From Papio anubis (Eukaryota; Chordata; Mammalia; Primates; Cercopithecidae): a DNA stretch of 64,000 nt. The translations under genes were made by a program, and so were the position numbers. Shown piece by piece: positions 45,119 to 55,040 of the stretch. A model generated the notes under the pieces. The model did no database searches. It saw only the letters and a list, made by a program, of their open reading frames with translations, and was not told the DNA's origin. Location: NCBI RefSeq assembly GCF_008728515.1, contig NC_044996.1, positions 128,749,525 to 128,813,524 of the forward strand, in the 5' to 3' direction. Numbering within the stretch: position 1 is the stretch's first letter; the number at the start of each line of letters is the position of its first letter.

Positions 45119-45683
45119 GGCCGGGCTCGTTCACGCCTGTAATCCCAGCTGGGAGGCCAAGGCTGCACTGAGGCCGTGAAGTTCAAGACCAGCCTGGCAA
45201 CATGGCAGACACACCTCACCTCTACTAAGAAAACACAGCCAGGCACAGTAGCTCATGCTTGTATTTAGCACTTTGGGAGGTTGAAAAGGTGATCACCTGA
45301 GGTTGGAGTTCTCGCTGACCAGGCTGACTACTGAGAACCCCTGCCTCTACTAAAATAAGGAATTGCCGTCAGTAGGCGATGCCTGGCCTCTAGCTACTTC
45401 GGGAGGCTGAGGCAGGAGAATCGCTGAACCTGGGAGGCGGAGGTTATGTCAGCCAAGATCGCGACAATCACACCCAGCCTGCTAAGTAATAAGAGCAAAA
45501 ACTCCATCTCAAAACAAAAAGTTAACTGGGATGTGGGAGCTGGCAATGTAATCCCAGCTTCTTTGGGAGGCTGAGGCAGGAGAATTGCTTGAACCTGGGA
45601 GGCGGAGGTTGCAGGAACTGAGATCAAGGCCACTGCACTCCAGCCTGGACGACAGAGCAAGAATCCATTCAAGAAAGAAAAAG
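45119..45683 (+). mobile_element. Cluster of three damaged Alus
   Basis: 45119-45236, 45239-45520 and 45523-45683, each with recognisable CCTGTAATCCCAGC or GGAGGCTGAGGCAGGAGAAT and many indels. Confidence 0.85.
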
Positions 45684-46044
45684 AGGCTCGGGCGCTGTGG
45701 CTCAAGCCTGTAATCCCAGCACTTTGGGAGGCCGAGACGGCTGATCATGAGGTCAGGAGATCGGAGACTATCCTGGCTAACACGGTGAAACCCCATCTCT
45801 ACTAAAAATACAAAAACTAGCCGGGCTGGCGGCGGCTTCTGTGGTCCCAGTGACCGGGAGGCTGAGGCAGGAGAATGGCAGAACCCGGGAGGTGCCAGCA
45901 GTGAGCTGAGATCCGCCACTGCACTTCCAGCCTGGGCGACAGAGCCAGACCCGCCCCAAAAAAAAAAAAAAAAAAAAAAAAAGAAAAAGAAAAAGAAAAA
46001 GAAGAGAAGAAAAGAAAAGAGAAGAGAAAAGAAAAGAAAAGAGA
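45684..46044 (+). mobile_element. Young AluY, indel-rich, with (AAAAG)n tail
   Basis: GGCTCGGGCGCTGTGGCTCA start; tail is an 85-base purine run at 45957-46044. Confidence 0.92.
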
Positions 46045-46045
46045 A

Positions 46046-46241
46046 CCATCCTGGGCAACCTGGTGAAACCCCATCTCTACTAAAAATACACAAAAATTAG
46101 CCAGGCATAGTGGCAGGCACCTGTAATCTCAGCTACCTGAGAGGCTGAGGCAGGAGAATCCCTTGAACCCAGAAGGTGGAGGTTGCAGTGAGCCGAGATT
46201 GTGCCACTGCACTCTATCCTGGGCGTCAGAGTGAGACTCAA

Positions 46242-46273
<32 letters not shown>

Positions 46274-46278
46274 GAAAT
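46046..46278 (+). mobile_element. 5'-truncated Alu
   Basis: Starts at ACCATCCTGGGCAACCTGGT, complete right arm, A/GAAA tail. Confidence 0.92.
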
Positions 46279-46412
46279 CAACATCCAGTTTACACCACTG
46301 TAATTTTGGATTTTTCTGTCACTTGCCATCAAACTGATTCTGAAATCACAGAAAGATATATATAGATTTGCTTCTAGGGAAGAGGGTCTATGCTTTTTCA
46401 CTCACAGTCACA

Positions 46413-46430
46413 TACACACACACACACACA
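46413..46430. repeat. (AC)n microsatellite
   Basis: Nine AC dinucleotides. Confidence 0.9.
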
Positions 46431-46590
46431 GATGCTCACTTCCTCCCATCACCATCCTCTGGAAATGGGTGTTTTCATTTTGTTAATTTAATATCTCTAC
46501 CTTTTTTACATTATTTTCATGTAAATATTATCCACAACCTAGTTGTATAGTATCCTATTAATAATTTCTTTTTTATGTTTCTTTTTTTGT

Positions 46591-46693
46591 TTTTTTTAAT
46601 TGAGATAGCGTCTTGCTCTGTTGCCCAGGCTGGTCTCAAACTCCTGGACTCAAGTGATCCTCCTGCCTCAGTGGGAGCCACGGTGCCCTGCTC
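46591..46693 (-). mobile_element. Alu fragment
   Basis: TTGAGATAGCGTCTTGCTCT to GGAGCCACGGTGCCCTG with an internal deletion. Confidence 0.75.
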
Positions 46694-46964
46694 CATGTTT
46701 CTTTTCTCTTCTATTTTCCTATATCCTGTTTTGCTACAGACAGTTCCAGGGTTACAATTTTTTGATGTTACAATGGTGCCAAAGTGATATGAATTCAGTA
46801 GATTGACTTCTCTCGAAAATCTTACAAACTGTATTCTGTTTTCACTCTCAGGCACAAGTATTCACAAAGCACATGAGATATTCAACACTTTATTGTAAAA
46901 CAGCTTTGTGTTTGATGATTTTGACCAACTGTAGGCTAATGTAAGTATTAGAGGAAGCTTGTCG

Positions 46965-47239
46965 GATGTGCAGGGAGCCATGCTCAATTCAGCACTTTGG
47001 GAGGATCACCTGAGGGGCCAGAGCTCGGTGATCTCTGGTCAAGGTAAACCCCTCACTCTACTAAAACAAAAATTCGGCATGGTGGCTGGCACCTGTAATC
47101 CCAGCTAGTTGGGAGGCTGGAAAGTGCATGACCGCTTTGAACCCGGGAGGTGGAGGTTGCAGTGTGCTGAGATCGTGCCACTGCACTCCAGCCTGCGCGA
47201 TAGAGCAAGACTCCATCTCAAACAAATAAACAAACAAAC
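46965..47239 (+). mobile_element. Alu in the Tigger-like element, indel-rich
   Basis: CAGCACTTTGGGAGGATCAC to an (AAAC)n tail; 5' arm heavily reduced. Confidence 0.88.
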
Positions 47240-47286
47240 GTATTATGAGCTTACATTAAGGTGGGCTAGGCTAAATTATGATGTTT

Positions 47287-47600
47287 GGTAGATTTTTTTT
47301 TTTTTTTTTTTTTTTTTGAGACGGAGTCTTGCTTTGTCTTACCCAGGCTGGAGTGCAATGGTGTGATCTTGGCTTTGCGCAACCTCTGCCTCCCAGGTTC
47401 GAGCAATTCTCCTGTCTCAGCCTCCTGAGTAGCTGGGACTACAGGCATGTGCCACTACACCTTGCTAATTTTGTATTTTTAGTAGAGAAGGGGTTTCACC
47501 ATGTTGGCCAGGCTGGTCTCGAACTCCTGACCTCAGGTGATCCACCTGCCTTGGCCTCCCAAAGTGCTGGGCTTACAGGCGTGAGCCACCGCACCCAGCC
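47287..47600 (-). mobile_element. Alu in the Tigger-like element
   Basis: T26 head, GAGACGGAGTCTTGCTTTG, ending GCACCCAGCC. Confidence 0.94.
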
Positions 47601-47794
47601 ACGTTAAGTGTATTAAATGCATTTTCCTCTTATGATATTTTAAACTTCTGATGGGTTTATTGGAACATAACCCCATCATAAGTCAGGGAACATCTGTACT
47701 TTGTAGATGATCTCAACTTTGTCTTCTAATACTACTAACGAAGTTTTGATCAATGTCATTATATTTTATTTAATTTTTATTTAATTATTAATTT

Positions 47795-48453
47795 TTGAGA
47801 CAAGGTCTTGCTCTGTCACCGAGGCTGAGTGCAGTGGTATGATCATAGCTCACTGCAGCCTTGACCTCCAGGGCTCAAGTTGAGGCAGGAAAATAGGGTC
47901 TGGAGGCAGGGACTATAAGGCCGATTCACACTTCAGCTATGACATGAAATATCCTCTCCATAGGGTGTAGGCCAAGTAAATGACTTTGTAACTTTATCCT
48001 CTTCATTTACATAGGGCATACCTCAAGTAGAGGGTATTTTTAAACTCCCAAAAATTCTGAAACAGGGCCTTTGAGCTATGCTCAGGCCCACTCGAACACT
48101 GTGGAGTGTACTTTCATTTTCAATAAATCCCTTAATTCCTTCCTTGCTTTGTTTGTGCGTTTTGTCTAATTCTTTGTTCAAGACACCAAGAACCTGGACG
48201 CTCTTCCCCGGTAACAAAGTGATCCTCCCACCTCAGCCTCCCAAATAGCTGGGACTAGAGGCATGCACCACCATGCCTGGCTAATTTTTATTTATTTATT
48301 TATTTGTTTATTTATTTATTTCATTTTATTGGTAGAGACTTGGTGTTACTATGTTGCCCAGGCTGGTCTTGAACTCCTGGGCTCAAAGGATCCTCCCTCC
48401 TTGGCCTTCCAAAGTGCTGGGATTACAGGTGTGAGCCACTGCACCTAGCCTGC
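47795..48453 (-). mobile_element. Old Alu (AluJ-like) split by an LTR
   Basis: Right arm 47795-47880 (GAGACAAGGTCTTGCTCTG) and left part 48217-48453 (GATCCTCCCACCTCAGCC to GCACCTAGCC). The linker holds a (TTTA)n run at 48288-48322. Confidence 0.9.
47881..48216 (+). mobile_element. Solo LTR, ERV1-like, with 4-bp duplication, inside an Alu
   Basis: Starts TGAGGCAGGAAAATAGGGTC, ends GGTAACA. AAGT at 47877-47880 and 48217-48220 is the target duplication. AATAAA at 48122-48127. No internal viral sequence is present. Same family as 49615-50574. Subfamily not assigned. Confidence 0.88.
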
Positions 48454-48465
48454 AGGACAATTCTT

Positions 48466-48752
48466 TTTTTTTTTGAGATGGAGTTTCACTCTTGTTGCCC
48501 AGGCTGGAGTGCAATGGCCTGATCTTGGCTCACTGTAATCTCTGCCTCCCGGGGTCAAGCAATTCTCCTGCCTCAGCCTCCCAAGTAGTTGGGATTACAG
48601 GCATGCACCACCACCATGCTTGGCTAATTTTGTATTTTTAGTAGAGACGGGGTTTCACCATGTTGTTCAAGCTGGTCTCGAACTCCTGACATCAGGTGAT
48701 CCGCCTGCCTTGGCATCCCAAAGTGCTGGGATTACAGGCGTGAGCCACGGTG
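48466..48752 (-). mobile_element. Alu
   Basis: T11 head, GAGATGGAGTTTCACTCTTG; preceded by GACAATTCTT and followed by GACAATTCTT. Confidence 0.94.
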
Positions 48753-48769
48753 CCAGGCTGACAATTCTT

Positions 48770-49067
48770 TTTTTTTTTTTTTTTTTTTTTTTTGAGACGG
48801 AGTCTCGCTCTGTAGCCCAGGCTGGCCGGATCTCAGCTCACTGCAAGCTCCGCCTCCCGGGTTCACGCCATTCTCCGGCCTCAGCCTCCCAAGTAGCTGG
48901 GACTACAGGCGCCCGCCACCTCGCCCGGCTAGTTTTTTTTTGTATTTCTTAGTAGAGACGGGGTTTCACCGTGTTAGCCAGGATGGTCTCGATCTCCTGA
49001 CCTCGTGATCCACCCCTCTCGGCCTCCCAAAGTGCTGGGATTACAGGCTTGAGCCACCGCGCCCGGC
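48770..49067 (-). mobile_element. Young monkey-type AluY with 17-bp duplication
   Basis: CCAGGCTGACAATTCTT at 48753-48769 and 49068-49084; its first bases come from the older Alu next door. About 10 bases are missing at GTAGCCCAGGCTGGCCGGATC. Confidence 0.96.
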
Positions 49068-49264
49068 CCAGGCTGACAATTCTTGAAGAGTAAATACCTC
49101 TTCCCATCAAAAGGAATCAAGATTCCTCGAAGAAATGCCTGCTTCCAGGTCTGAGGAAAGGAAATGTAAATTATTACCGATTTTTCTTATTTTTTTCTTA
49201 CTATGTTAAGCACAGAAATTCCCAAAAACATAACCACAAATAGTTAAAAAAAAAAAAAAAAGAT

Positions 49265-49561
49265 GGCCAGGCGCGGGTGGCTCACGTCTGTAATCCCAGC
49301 ACTTTGGGAGGCCCGGGAGGGTGGATCACCTGAGGTCCAGAGTTCGACACCAGCCTGACCAACATGGAGAAACCTCGTCTCCACTAAAAATACAAAATTA
49401 GCCAGGTATGGTGGCACATGCCTGTAATCCCAGCTACTTGGGAGGCTGAGGCAGGAGAATCGCTTGAACCCGGGAGGCAGAGGTTGCGGAGAGCCAAGAT
49501 CACACCATTGCACTCCAGCCTGGGCGGCAAGAGCAAAATGCCCTCTAAGAAAAAAAAAAAA
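49265..49561 (+). mobile_element. Alu
   Basis: GGCCAGGCGCGGGTGGCTCA to A14; preceded by A17. Confidence 0.94.
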
Positions 49562-49835
49562 AGATATAGCCGCCATTTTGGTGTAAGCCTTCAGGTTTTT
49601 TTTTTCTATGCATAGGAGGCAGGAGAATAGGGTCTGGAGGCAGGGAACCTAATGCCAATTCACGCTAGCTTCCTAGAACTAAGTCAAAACGAAAACCCCG
49701 ACTTTCCACACCTAAATAACAAAAGGATTGGAAGCTACTCCCTTTGCAAATCCCCCGCTCCACACCTTTTCTGTGTGGCAGATGGAAAATTGAAAGCATT
49801 TCTGATTGGTTGCTCTCTTCTCTTCTGATTGGTTG

Positions 49836-49935
49836 CTCCCCTCCCCTCCCCCCTCCCCCCTCCCCCCCCCCCCTCTCGTCTCTTTCCTCATCTCTTTCCT
49901 CATCTCTTCCCTCTTCTCTTCTCTTTCCTCTTTTC
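49836..49935. repeat. Polypyrimidine tract (C-rich then CT-rich)
   Basis: CCCCTCCCCTCCCCCCTCCC-type run followed by (CTCTTTC)n. The minus strand has several G4-6 blocks. Confidence 0.92.
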
Positions 49936-50215
49936 GGAAGAAGTCTACCTCTGTGGCCCAGGCTGGAGTGCAGTGGCGCGATCTCCGCTCACTGCAATCT
50001 CTGCCTCCCAGGTTCAGGCGATTCTTGTGCCTCAGCCTCTCAAGTAGCTGGAATTACAGGCATGTGCCACCACACCCGGCTAATTTTTGTATTTTTAGTA
50101 GAGATGGGGTTTCATCATGTTGGCCAGACTGGTCTCAAACTCCTGCCCTCAGGTGATCCACCCGCCTTGGCCTCCCAAAGTGCTGGGGTTCCAGGCGTGA
50201 GCCACCACGCTTAGC
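49936..50215 (-). mobile_element. Alu inside the LTR
   Basis: AAGTCTACCTCTGTGGCCCA to CACGCTTAGCC. Its tail is a roughly 100-base pyrimidine tract at 49836-49935. TGATTGGTTGCT flanks both sides. Confidence 0.92.
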
Positions 50216-50578
50216 CTGATTGGTTGCTTTCTGTAGCCAATCAGACGTTTGCATAGGGGTGAGTGTAACTTTGTAACTACACTTCATCCTCTGATTGGTT
50301 GCTTTCCACAACCAATCAGACTGATTGCAGGCCACTATTTCATTTACATAGGATGTACACCACGTAACCAATGGAAAACCTCTAGAGGGTATTTAAACCC
50401 CAGAAAATTCTGGGGCCCTTGAGCTGCTATACTAGGCCTGCTCCTGCCTTGTGGGATGTACTTTTGTTTTCAATAAATCTCTGCTTTTGTTGCTTCATTC
50501 TTTCCTTGCTTTGTGCGTTTTGTCCAATTCTTTGTTCAAAACGCCAAGAACCTGGACACCCTCCACCAGTAACACATA

Positions 50579-51184
50579 CGCATGCCCAACACACACATAC
50601 ACGGGCATTTTTGGAAGAAAAAGTGTAATCATATTAAATATTTTTGTAAATTCCCTTTTATATTTCATTTAACATTATATTGTGAACCTTCTCTCATGTC
50701 AAATGTAGCGCTTTGACGTCATTTTTTAAAGCATTCAAGAAATCCTTTATCCAAAAGAAATCACAGTCAGGGCATTGATGAACAAAACAAATTGGTTCAG
50801 TTTCCCAGGTGGACTCTGGACTGGGCCTTTTCCCTGCCTTGCAGGCTGCAGTCATGGTTGGGAGCTACAGCATTAATCTAAAGGGCAATGACTCAGCTTC
50901 ATTTGCATAACCATGGTGCACTGCATGCAAAACATTTACAAGTTAAAAGCCGTAGGTGTCCTTTAAACCTATTGTTTTGAAGAATGATACTTTTCTTTAC
51001 ACTTTCGCCTGAAAGAACTGCTGTATGTATTTGAGCTGGGCTTAATTTCACCCTCAGTGTACCAGAGGTGGCTGTTACCTGGCAACTGCCTTTCCGAGAT
51101 TAGTGTTGTTGCGGTTTTTTCTCTTTAGATTACTTGAGCTAGTCGCCTTTTTTTTTTTTTTAATTTCTATTGTCTTTGTTTTAT
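50579..51184. promoter_or_regulatory. Repeat-poor stretch with clustered regulatory-type motifs
   Basis: No repeat or exon recognised. Motifs: TGACGTCA (50714-50721), TGACTCA (50889-50895), ATTTGCAT (50901-50908), GTTACCTGGCAAC (51074-51086). Function is inferred from motifs only. Confidence 0.35.
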
Positions 51185-51687
51185 GAGACAGGGTCTTGTT
51201 CTGCTATCCACACTGGATTGCAGTGGTGCAAATATGGCTCACAGTAGCTTTGGCCTCCTGGGTTCAGGCCATTCTCATACCACTGCAGTAAATGCCCAGC
51301 TAATTTTTTATTTTTACTTTTTATATATTTGGTTTTTTTGAGACAGTAGAGTTTGTTGGGGGTTTTTTTGTTTGTTTTATGAGATAGTCTTTGTTGGGTT
51401 TTTGTTTGTTTTTTGAGACAGTTGCCCAGTTGCCCAGGCTGGAGTACAGTGGTGCAGTCACAGCTCACTGCAACCTTGACCTCCCAGGCTCAGGTGATCC
51501 TCCCACCTCAGCCTCCCGAGTAGCTGGGACTACAAATGCATGCCACCATGCCTGGCAAATTTTTAGTTTTTTTATTAGAGATGGAGTCTCACTATGTTGC
51601 TCAGGCTGGTATAGAACTCCTGGGCTTAAGGGATCTGCTAGCCTTGGGCTCCCAAGGTGCTGAGATTATAGGTGTGCCAGGCCCAGT
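51185..51687 (-). mobile_element. Three Alu pieces
   Basis: 51185-51305 partial (GAGACAGGGTCTTGTTCTGC), a short duplicate at 51371-51400, and 51410-51687, an old Alu ending GGTGTGCCAGGCCC. Confidence 0.85.
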
Positions 51688-52347
51688 CAGTAGAGTTTTA
51701 ACTGGGTGTTTTATTGACGTGTGTAATGTTGGGACCTGTCTTCTTGTTTTATGTAGCTGTAGTTTCTTGATTTCTCTTATGCTGTGTAATATCTGACTTT
51801 TACGGTAGCTGTTTCTTTTAGTTCTACTACCTATGTAGTATAGTTATACCTGTATTTGGAGTTTACATAGGTCTTCTCTCCAATCTTGCATTTTCTGTTT
51901 AACATTACATTTATGAGATTCATAGATTCACTCACAGCATTGTGCACAGCTGTTATTTTTTCGTGTTCTTGGCTCTTCTCTATGGTTATTACATTGTCAT
52001 TATAATTCCATTCTACTGTTGATGCACATTTGGGTTGGGTGCAGCCTGAGGTCACTAGAACATCACTTTTATTGACAGTTGTGCATGTACCACCTACTAG
52101 CACATGCCATATGATGTTTTTATTTTCCACTTTACTAAGTAATGGTAGTTATTTTCATAAGTGGTTAATACATTTGGTACTCCCCAGGAGAGGAACTGCT
52201 TGCTGGGCAAAGAGAAGTACATATTCAACTTTTCATTGAAGTAATGCCAGTTTTGGCTTTCTTCCAAAGAGATTGTGCCAGTATATAGTCGCGCCAATAG
52301 CATGTCGATGTTCCTGTTGTTTCACATGCTTACTAACTCTTGATATT
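51688..52347. other. Intergenic, no recognised feature
   Basis: About 650 bp without a recognised repeat; overlapping open frames on both strands have no coding match that I know. Confidence 0.45.
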
Positions 52348-52358
52348 TTCAGACTTCT

Positions 52359-52660
52359 TTTTTTGTTGTTTTTGGAGATGGGGTCTCACTCTGTCGCCCA
52401 GGTTGGAGTGCAGTAGCACGATCTCAGCTTCCTGCAACCTCTGCCTCCCAGGTTCAAGTGGTTCTCCCACCACAGTCTCCCAAGCAGCTGGGACTACAGG
52501 CGCGCACCACCATGCCCAGCTAATTTTTTGTATTTTAGTAGAGATGGGGTTTCATCATGTTGCCCAGGCTGGCCTCGAACTCCTGAGTTCAGGCAGTCTG
52601 CCCACCTCAGCCTCCCAAAGTCCTAGGATTGATTACAGGCGTGAGCCACTGAGCCCAGCC
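52359..52660 (-). mobile_element. Alu with 11-bp duplication
   Basis: TTCAGACTTCT at 52348-52358 and 52661-52671. Confidence 0.95.
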
Positions 52661-52671
52661 TTCAGACTTCT

Positions 52672-53015
52672 ACATTTTTTCCTATCTGATGGGTGTAAAA
52701 TGTATCACTTAAAATATTTGCACACAATTCCATCGTGTGGATGAACAATCATTTGTTCGAATCAAGGTTCTGGTGTACGACATATAGGTAGCTGCCAATT
52801 TTTCTATTGTATACTCAAAGCAGTGCTTGTCTAATTACTTCCTTAGCATGAATTCCAATAGTAGAAATGTTGGGTTAAATGTTCCTCACATTTAACATTT
52901 TGATGCTTGTTACCCGACTGCCATTTGGAAAGATTTAACAATTTTACATTCCCATTTACAGTATTTTTATGCTTTTTCCCCATCCCTGTGTCAAAATTAG
53001 GTATTAAAAGAAATC
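52672..53015 (-). mobile_element. L1 antisense 3' fragment (probable)
   Basis: TGCCAATTTTTCTATTGTAT, TGCTTGTTACCCGACTGCCA and AACAATTTTACATTCCCATT resemble the antisense of an old L1 3' region. Confidence 0.5.
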
Positions 53016-53198
53016 TACAAAAATTAGCTGGGCATGGTGGCTGCTGCCTGTAATCCCACTACTCCAGAGGCTGAGGCAGGAGAACCGCTTGAACCCTGGA
53101 GGCAGAGGTTGCAGTGAGTGGAGATCGCACCACTGCACTCCAGCCTGGGCGACAGAGCGAGACTCCGTCTCAAAAAAAAAACAAAAAAAACCAAAAAA
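53016..53198 (+). mobile_element. Alu right-arm fragment
   Basis: CTACAAAAATTAGCTGGGCA to an A9CA8 tail. Confidence 0.9.
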
Positions 53199-54242
53199 TT
53201 CTAAAGGATGCATGTCCTTAATTTTAGAAGTCAAATTACACAAGGCTTTTAAAACAACGGAGACCCCTGACCAGTGCTTCTCTCTCTGTAACTACCAATG
53301 GGTTCATTTTGCCCACTGCCCAGATAGAGCCGATTTATCAAAACAAGGGAATTGTAATAGAGTTTAATTCACACAGAGCTGGCCGAACAGGAGACCGGAG
53401 TTTTATTATTACTGTGAATAGAAAATATCTTGGGCCACCAAAATCACTAAGCTAAAGGGAAAATTCAAGCTGGGAACTGCTCAGGGCAAACTTGCCTCCC
53501 ATTCTATTCAAAGCCATCCCGCTGCTCACTGAGATAAATGCATATCCGATTGCCTCCTTTGGAAAAGCTAATCAGAAACTCAATGCAAACCATTGTCTCT
53601 CACCTACTTGTGACCTGAAAGCCCTCTCCCTGCTTGGAGTTGTCACCTTTTGATTCCACTTGTCCCGCCTTTCCGGACCAAACCAATGTTCATCTTACAT
53701 ATGTTGGTTGGTGTCTCATGTCTCCCTAAAATGTACAAAACCAAGCTGTGCTCTGACCACTTTGGGCACATGTCGTCAGGACCTCCTGAAACTGTATCAT
53801 GGGCACGCATCCTCAACCTTGGCAAAATAAAATTTCTAAATTAACTGAGGCCTGTCTCAGATTTTTGAGGTTCACTTTACTCAAATCAGTCTCCCTGAAG
53901 ATTTGGAAACTGAGGTTTTTAAAGGATAATTTGGTGGGTAGAGGGCTAAGGAGTGGGGAGCGCTGATTGGTCAGGTCAGAGATGAAATCCTAGGGAGTCA
54001 GTCGAAGCTGTCCTCTAGCAATGAGTCGGTTCCTGGGTGGGGACCACAACACCAGATGAGCCAGTTTATTGATCTGGGTGGCGCCAGCTAGTCCATTCAG
54101 TGCAGGGACTGAAAAATATCTTGAGCACCAACCTTAGGTTTTACGGTAATGGGTAGTGATGTTATCCCTAGGAGCAATTGAGGAGGTTTAGAATCCTGTG
54201 GCCTCTAGCTGCAAGACTCCAGAACCATAATTTATTTTTTAT

Positions 54243-54417
54243 TTTTTAATTTTTATTTATTTATTTTTGAGACAGAGTTTCACTCTTGTTGCCCAGTCTG
54301 CAGTGCAATGGCACTACCTCGGCTCGCTGCAACCTCCGCCCCCCAGGTTCAAGCGATTCTCCTGCCTCAGCCTCCTGAGTAGTTGGGATTACAGGCACCC
54401 GCCACCCCGCCCGGCTT
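54243..54417 (-). mobile_element. Alu right arm, cut off by the next Alu
   Basis: (TTTA)n head, GAGACAGAGTTTCACTC to CGCCCGGCT; its left arm is gone. Confidence 0.9.
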
Positions 54418-54711
54418 TTTTTTTTTTTTTTGAGACGGAGTCTCGCTCTCTCGCCCAGGCTCGAGTGCAGTGGCGCCATTTCGGCTCACTGCAAGCTCCG
54501 CCTCCCGGGTTTACGCCATTCTCCTGCCTCAGCCTCCCAAGTAGCTGGGACTACAGGCGTCCACCACCAAGCCTGGCTAATTTTTTTGGTATATTTAGTA
54601 GAGACGGGGTTTCACCGTGTAAGCCAGGATGGTCTCGATCTCCTAACCTAGTGATCCTCCCGCCTCGGCCTCCCAAAGGAGGATTACAGGCATGAGCCAC
54701 CGCACCCGGCT
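54418..54711 (-). mobile_element. AluY
   Basis: T16 head, GAGACGGAGTCTCGCTCTC, ending GCACCCGGC; CCCAAAGGAGGATTACAGG lacks about 6 bases. Confidence 0.94.
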
Positions 54712-55040
54712 ATTTTTACTTTCTTGGGCTTTCCAGTAAAGACCAGAAAACCTGCTAGATAAATTCTAAAACAGCTGTAACACTAAACCATAATATTGTG
54801 GCTAATTTGTTAGTCCTACAAAGGCAGTCTGGTTCCCACGCAAGAATGGGGTTTGTTTCAGGAAAGGGCTGTTATAATTTGTGTCAAAGTTAAATTATAA
54901 ACTAAGTTCTTCCCAAAGTTAGTTTGGCCTATGCCCAGGAATGAACACAGAAGCAAGATGGAGTCGGTTAGGTCAAATCTACACACTGCCATAACTGTCT
55001 CACTGTTATAATTTTTGCAAAGGCCGTTTCACATCCCCAA

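Larger units (their letters stand above)
46734..47700 (-). mobile_element. Tigger-like non-autonomous DNA element split by two Alus
   Basis: Pieces at 46734-46964, 47240-47291 and 47601-47700. Landmarks: ATATTCAACACTTTATTGTA, ACCAACTGTAGGCTAATGTA, GGTTTATTGGAACATAACCC, ending CATCTGTA. The two ends, ACAGACAGTTCC-like and CATCTGTA, fit terminal inverted repeats. Confidence 0.65.
49615..50574 (+). mobile_element. Solo LTR, ERV1-like, with 4-bp duplication, split by an Alu
   Basis: Starts GGAGGCAGGAGAATAGGGTC, ends CCAGTAACA. CATA at 49611-49614 and 50575-50578. Contains at least four TGATTGGTTGCT units, CCAATCAG boxes, a GGGTATTTAAACCC TATA-like region (about 50386) and AATAAA at 50472-50477. 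No gag, pol or env remains. Confidence 0.88.
53205..55040. mobile_element. LTR/ERV-like composite, family not assigned
   Basis: 53400-53875 looks like a plus-strand LTR with AATAAA at 53826-53831. It is followed by a second block (53876-54240 and 54712-55040) split by Alus, with CTGATTGGTCAGGTCAGAGA, CCTACAAAGGCAGTCTGG and GCAAGATGGAGTCGGTTAGG. I have seen this block as a dispersed repeat but cannot name it. Confidence 0.5.

Noticed and set aside
49744..50214. Long open frames reading like LxVAQAGVQWRDLSSLQPPPPG, here and at some forty other places
   Set aside because: These are translations of Alu sequence; the same peptide recurs wherever an antisense Alu lies and has no independent coding support.
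47881..50574. Possible provirus bounded by the two related LTRs
   Set aside because: Each LTR has its own target duplication, and the DNA between is Alu and unique sequence, not gag/pol/env.
51831..52130. 99-residue minus-strand frame in intergenic DNA
   Set aside because: No match that I recognise, no CpG island, no splice context; length is within chance for AT-moderate DNA.
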